From contig JNEM01011352.1 in NCBI GenBank assembly GCA_000697335.1, positions 1 to 13,152 on the forward strand: a stretch of 13,152 nt of DNA, written 5' to 3'. Both the position numbers and the translations under genes were made by a program. Source of the DNA: Conidiobolus incongruus B7586 (Eukaryota > Entomophthoromycota > Entomophthoromycetes > Entomophthorales > Conidiobolaceae). This document shows positions 9,011 through 13,152 of this stretch, one piece after another. The notes beneath the pieces were generated by a model. It made no database searches, was not told the DNA's origin, and saw only the letters and a program-made list of their open reading frames with translations. Each line of letters starts with the position of its first letter. Within the stretch, counting starts at the first letter, position 1.

Positions 9011-10614
9011 TCATACAGTAAAAGTGGTTGAATCAGAATAAATGGTGGTTAATTTACTTGCTTTGTCATCTTCCGAGCGGGTATAGCTACTAGAAATGCC
9101 TACCACAGCAGGTTCACCACTGCTCAAGGTAAAGTAGGTATCATCTGAAAAGAGATCGCTGGAATTGTTTGGGGTAGATGAAGGATCGTAATGTGCAGGT
9201 TCGCTATATTCATATAGCAGCTTATTGATCAATACTTCAGAGAATTTATTTCTGTGTAAATTTTCCTGATAATGACTCTGGATTAATTCAGTATGTTGTG
9301 GATAGTTTTGGAAGAATGAGTTAAATATAGTTTGAGTATGAGACACGAGTTTCTGGAGTGCTGCATTGACTCGAGCATATGTGACATCATAAGGAACACC
9401 GTAAGAATTCATTGCCGGATGCCATACTAATGTGAAGCCATAATTGAATGTCAAGATTGCAGTAGTGATGAGTTTAGCAAGGAGGATATCCGACCCATTT
9501 TCATAGTCATTGAAGTAGCACTTCTTATTGGGGAGCTGCCATTTATAATCAAGCGCTTTGATAGGAAGCCAATCTTCAGGAAGCCAGTTTGGCATTTTAG
9601 CAGTCATTTGATAAAAAGTATTGCAGTGAACAAGAGCATTCCAACTTAAAAACCTTTGATATCGAAGAGGTTCAGAGAAATGGATATCGTCAATATGAAC
9701 TCCTAGCATAAGGGCCATTCTGGTTATATGACTCGATAGTGCAACACGTTCTTTGACTGTTCCCAACCCTTTAATCACATAAAACCCGATGATTAAACCG
9801 CAGAGATTGTCGAGACTTGGTTTAAACAAGTGTTGCTTCAGTTTAAAATATCCGAGCGAGTTGATATATTTAGTAACATTCGCAGGTTGAGCTGAACGAA
9901 ATTGGTATCCTGCCCATTGGATCATAGTAGTAAGAAAGTCAGATTTCGTATATTCAGCATAGATCTTGGGGCTGAGCACGTGTACAAGTCGATGCCAATG
10001 TTTGAAATACAAGTATATTAATTCATCCCAGAACAAAGGGTTGAATATTGTATTGAGAAAAGTATCACATTGAATACTTGTAATCGCGTTTGATGTATAC
10101 GCCTTATATACAGAAGCTTGGCTCAAATTCTGTTGAATTAAATTCATTATTTGGTTATATTGAGCTCTATTGGCTATATTAACTATTTTAGTTTGGTATC
10201 CAATTTTATAATCGTCAGTTGGATGATATCCATAAGATATTATTTCTATTTGTACAGTTTTGTAATCTATTTCAACATTATTTCGATCTTGATTGTAGCC
10301 ATTAAAACGAACTACATAAAATTAGGAATAAATATTTTTATTAAACATGGTAGTATATTACCTTGAAGCTTTGTAGATGAAGGCCAATTATAATTTAAAT
10401 TATTTAAAATTAATACATGAGTTGATTGATAGTCTTTTTTCATAAAATTTGAATATTTAATTTCCAAAGTTGTGTATATACATTTGGCTTTGGCTTCTTG
10501 GCATCGAGAACAACTAGGTAAAAGTTTATCACATTTCTTTCTATGTAAATTGCATCTGCTACATCGATTCTTTGCTATCTTGAGGTTTTTTGTGACTGAA
10601 AGAATATTAGTCAT
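9011..10614 (-). CDS. Zn(II)2Cys6 fungal transcription factor, two exons
   Basis: A 517-residue protein encoded by exon 1 (10614-10362) and exon 2 (10311-9011), ending in TGA. Residues 18-45 form the binuclear zinc cluster C-x2-C-x6-C-x6-C-x2-C-x6-C with a basic first loop (HRKK), the Gal4-type DNA-binding domain. Exon 2 upstream of its first Met adds an unbroken 54-codon link in frame. Residues about 180-330 resemble the fungal transcription-factor middle homology region: a Leu-Ile-x-x-Tyr-Phe start, then SSHITRMALMLGVH (the usual 'RMA..LGLH' box) and an aromatic helix (RFLSWNAL). The last ~60 residues are Ser/Thr/Asp-rich, a possible activation segment. It should act in the nucleus on CGG-type half sites; targets are unknown. 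The start is the first Met after an in-frame stop 27 bases upstream. No coiled coil is evident after the cluster. Codon use and CpG content are normal, unlike the mutagenised flanks, and the gene looks intact. Confidence 0.9.
10312..10361 (-). other. 50-nt spliceosomal intron in the regulator gene
   Basis: On the minus strand the donor is CAAG/GTAATA and the acceptor TTATGTAG/TTC, with a branch-like CCTAATTTT about 12 bases before the acceptor. It is a phase 1 intron. Removing it joins the zinc-cluster exon to the long second exon with no stop, turning two apparent genes into one. The unspliced frame reads on through the intron and stops directly at its end. Confidence 0.88.
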
Positions 10615-11859
10615 TGGATAAAATAAAATTCTTAACTGTTAGATAAAATCATATTTTATTTTAAATTGGAATTGATTTTATATATATGACTTTTCATTCA
10701 CAAAAGTTCCACATGATCCTTATTATATTTATTAATAAACTTGATTAAAAATTTTAAAAAAGAAATCTTCAATGTAATTATTGTTTAATTTATAACATGG
10801 GTTTTAGGTATTTTACCAGAATTTTACTTTTCTAATTTTTTGATTTTTAATTTGATCAGAATCGAATTAAAATATTGGGTTGAAGACTATATTATCAAAT
10901 AAGATGATATTAGCAATATACCTAGCTTTTTAATTTTGTGAATTTTTCTAATAATTCTATCACATTTTTAACAATCTTATTTTTATATAGAAATTTCAAT
11001 TTAACTAAATCCTGATTTAAATTTATTGTGCTAATATAATACACATTTTAGTAAATATTAAACAAAGAGTAAAACTCCTAACAATGCAAATCTTTAGTTT
11101 TTCAATCTCAAAAATTAAAAAAATTTTCCATCATCTGATAATTTGAAATTATGTTGAATTAATCCAATTATATAGAAATTACTGGTAAAATACTAGTTAT
11201 GGATTCAATTACAAGTTGACTGTAAATTGATAATGTAAAAGATATTATACTCGAATCATTTACTATAGTATAATGCTCAGATTATTGCTAAAATAGAAAA
11301 TCATATAACCATATTTATTCCATTATCTTATTCCTATAATTTATCCCTTGATATTTTATTTTATTCTAATATTACTAAGAATATATGTATACTCAGTTGT
11401 ATTGCAAAATATGAAAAATTATTTTAATAAAGATATTGATAAAATCAAAGTTTTACATAATTTTAATTTTTGATTCAATTTAAAAAAGTTTTGACTTGAA
11501 TTTAACAATAGATATTATCTGATTTTTCATTAATATATGCAGGGTATATAAAGAAATAAAAAGAATAAGCTCTAAATATTTAAATAAACAAGTGCACATT
11601 TTATAATATTGAAATTTTATTTTGATCAAAAATAAATAATTACATCATTGATATTTTCAGTAATATAAATATATTATCATATATGTTTCAATACTTATAC
11701 ACTAACCTGCAAAAGTAAGTTATAAAATCAAATATATATATATTTTAATTAATAACTAAAACAATTATATATATTATATTACTTGAAACTATAATATATA
11801 ATTAAGGTATATTATTTAATAATAAATAAATATATTTAGATATATTTAGTAAACTATTA
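10615..11859. other. Intergenic stretch upstream of the regulator
   Basis: No gene, RNA or repeat that I can support. The near end should hold the regulator's promoter. CpGs persist here at low density up to 11252-11253 and then stop, so the right-hand border of CpG-bearing DNA falls about 600 bp before the DNA transposon. Confidence 0.55.
10675..10687 (-). promoter_or_regulatory. Candidate TATA-like element of the regulator
   Basis: ATATATATAAAAT on the minus strand lies about 65 bases upstream of the regulator's ATG, flanked by less AT-biased sequence. The distance is reasonable for a fungal core promoter, but in this base composition it is weak evidence. Confidence 0.25.
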
Positions 11860-11923
11860 GTAAAATATTAACCTTTAATATTTAATTAAGGTGAGTTATA
11901 AATTTGTGGGTTTTTAAGATAAA
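11860..11923. repeat. Left terminal inverted repeat of the DNA transposon
   Basis: It pairs with 13045-13109. The inner part around 11889-11923 matches closely (perfect over 11890-11905). The outer 30 bases match at about 80%, with mixed mismatch types. Faint similarity may continue further out toward 11830. Confidence 0.8.
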
Positions 11924-12009
11924 GGGATATATTTAATAATATATAACTATATCTTTTTTCTCTTTTTGCTATTATTTTATATAATATTCTACAGATATAT
12001 TAAATTTTT

Positions 12010-13040
12010 TTATTAGTATTATTATACTTAAATCCCTCTCTAAAAAAATCTATTTGTATATTAATTAACTTTATAAAAAAGGTAAATTAACTTATAATAT
12101 TACTAGAATTACTAGTGTTAGTTAGTTTATTATAGTTAAAGTTGTTAAGAATAACAATAAAAAAACTTTTAAACTTAAACTTAAGTATATTAAAATTATA
12201 AATAAACATAATAAGAAGTATATTTATAAGTTAGTTAATATAAGTAAATATAATGCTACTATAGAAATATAACAAGAATTATAAGACTATATAAGAATAT
12301 TAGTTAACATTAATACTATTATATATACTTTATATTAGTATAGATATCACTTATATTTTAAGAAAAAACACCCCCAACTAAAGAAATCTTATTATAAAAT
12401 TAAGTAAGAGTTTAAATGTTATTACTAATATTAAATTAAAATTAATTAGAATAAGGTTATTTAGTTTAATAAAACAAAAATATACTTTAGTAAATTTAAT
12501 AAAAAAGTTAAATGCTTTAGCAAAGATATAAAACTACTTTGTGACTATTATATTAATTTTACTTAAAAATACAATGATAGGTTAATTATTATTTAAAGAT
12601 ATATATTATTTTTAAATGTAAAGTATCTTTATAAAGTTAATAAGGGAATTAATACTAAATTATACTAAAGTATTTTAAATAATAAATTAAAAAAAATTAT
12701 TGAATAGTATAGATTAAACAAATCTAATAATATTTTTTAATAAGATAATACCTTTTACTATACTATAACTTTTATTATTAAATAGCTTAAAAATAACAAG
12801 ATAATAGTTATAAAATAACCTCTTTAATTTTTTAACTTTAATCTAATTAAATACCTTTAGGATTAGTTAAAAAAAGTTATTAAAGTTTTCCCCCTAGTAA
12901 AAAATTTAGATTAATTTTAAAAATATATTTAAGAAGTATAAAACAAGATTAATTTTTTTTAATATAAAAAGTTAGTTGATTTTATACCTTATAAACTTAA
13001 AGAAGTTAAAAAAGCTAAAGGTAGATATATTAAATTTTAA
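12010..13040 (+). pseudogene. Tc1/mariner transposase pseudogene
   Basis: All recognisable blocks lie in one frame, so decay was by substitution without visible indels. In order they are: a helix-turn-helix block near 12099-12125 (ITRITSVS), the strand with the first catalytic Asp near 12447-12473, a Gly-Ser-Ile-Met-Val-Trp-like box near 12571, the box with the second Asp at 12744-12746 (GAT kept), the Pro-Pro-x-Ser-Pro-Asp-Leu-Asn-Pro box near 12819-12850, and the usual basic end KGRYIKF before TAA at 13038-13040. The codons at the first and third catalytic Asp positions (12468-12470, 12834-12836) read as Asn, and many Gln/Trp positions read as stops, so it cannot encode an active enzyme. 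The start is not identifiable. About 340 codons is the family's usual length. The third residue position (SPDLNP) points to the DDD/DDE Tc1-like lineage. Confidence 0.85.
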
Positions 13041-13044
13041 TTTT

Positions 13045-13109
13045 TTTATCACAAAAAACCTATAAATTTATAACTCACCCTAGGTAAAATTTAAAGGTTT
13101 ATATTTTAG
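13045..13109. repeat. Right terminal inverted repeat of the DNA transposon
   Basis: Reverse-complement partner of 11860-11923, perfect over 13064-13079. Weak inverted similarity seems to run on toward the window edge, so the full repeat may be longer than listed. Confidence 0.8.
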
Positions 13110-13152
13110 TCAATTAATAACTAAATATCATTATTTAATAATATATATAATT

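Larger units (their letters stand above)
11860..13109 (+). mobile_element. Tc1/mariner-type DNA transposon, degraded
   Basis: Two inverted repeats bracket about 1.1 kb that carries the remains of a Tc1/mariner transposase on the plus strand. The best-matched part of the repeats (16 bases, GGTGAGTTATAAATTT) is perfect, and weaker inverted similarity continues outward past 11889/13080 to at least 11860/13109. The true ends are therefore uncertain. TA dinucleotides suited to this superfamily's target site occur at several candidate ends, including 11887-11888 and 13081-13082. The total of about 1.25 kb suits the superfamily. It has no CpG and many stop codons of the C-to-T/G-to-A type, as in the LTR element. 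Confidence 0.85.

Noticed and set aside
10151-10366. 71-codon open frame on the + strand
   Set aside because: It lies antisense to the regulator's second exon start and intron. It is hydrophobic as AT-rich shadows usually are, and splicing of the minus-strand gene explains the region.
11098-11150. Third copy of the unknown repeat's CAGAAATTAAA/CCATT end
   Set aside because: Only about 25 bases resemble the other two copies, and nothing upstream matches in order. This is likely chance in AT-rich DNA.
1-13152. Mitochondrial or plastid DNA, suggested by the AT content
   Set aside because: A chromovirus, a Tc1-type transposon, a spliceosomal intron and a zinc-cluster regulator indicate nuclear DNA. 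No organellar genes, rRNA or tRNA were seen.
1-13152. CRISPR arrays, rRNA, tRNA, riboswitches, operons
   Set aside because: No regularly spaced repeats, no cloverleaf with recognisable A/B boxes and no bacterial-type gene organisation were found.

Overview
This is an AT-dominated fungal nuclear window. It holds one intact-looking host gene between two degraded mobile elements. The fungal call rests on three things: a canonical Zn(II)2Cys6 cluster (a domain essentially confined to fungi), a 50-nt spliceosomal intron, and transposons saturated with C-to-T/G-to-A transitions in the manner of RIP-like genome defence. The very low GC and the divergent regulator would fit an AT-rich or early-diverging fungus, but I cannot place it to genus. 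The host gene uses CAA/CAG for Gln and ends in TGA, so the standard genetic code applies.

Layout: (1) 1-1318 is AT-rich non-coding DNA with simple repeats; its last ~350 bp resemble 7500-7840. (2) 1319-7034 is a full-length Ty3/gypsy chromovirus with two 399-bp LTRs, a 5-bp target duplication, a polypurine tract, and the order gag - protease - RT - RNase H - integrase - chromodomain, all on the + strand. It is a fossil with dozens of breaks. (3) 7040-8349 is AT-rich, with the second copy of the flanking repeat. (4) 8350-8673 is an isolated GC-richer, CpG-containing island that reads on the minus strand as one frame with a single internal stop; it looks like a gene fragment. (5) 9011-10614 (minus) is a two-exon, 517-residue Zn2Cys6 transcription factor. 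The split into two open frames disappears once the 50-nt intron is removed. (6) 11860-13109 is a Tc1/mariner-type DNA transposon with long inverted repeats and a dead transposase in a single + frame.

The most informative global pattern is dinucleotide content. By eye I find no CpG from 1 to 8187 or from 11254 to the end, while the middle, with the regulator and the island, has many. The two LTRs differ at about 28 of 399 positions, and 27 of these are transitions, in CpT and CpA contexts. The window therefore reads as a heavily mutagenised transposon landscape sparing a ~3-kb gene-bearing island. I see no operon, defence system or novel multi-gene system; the genes do not obviously work together.
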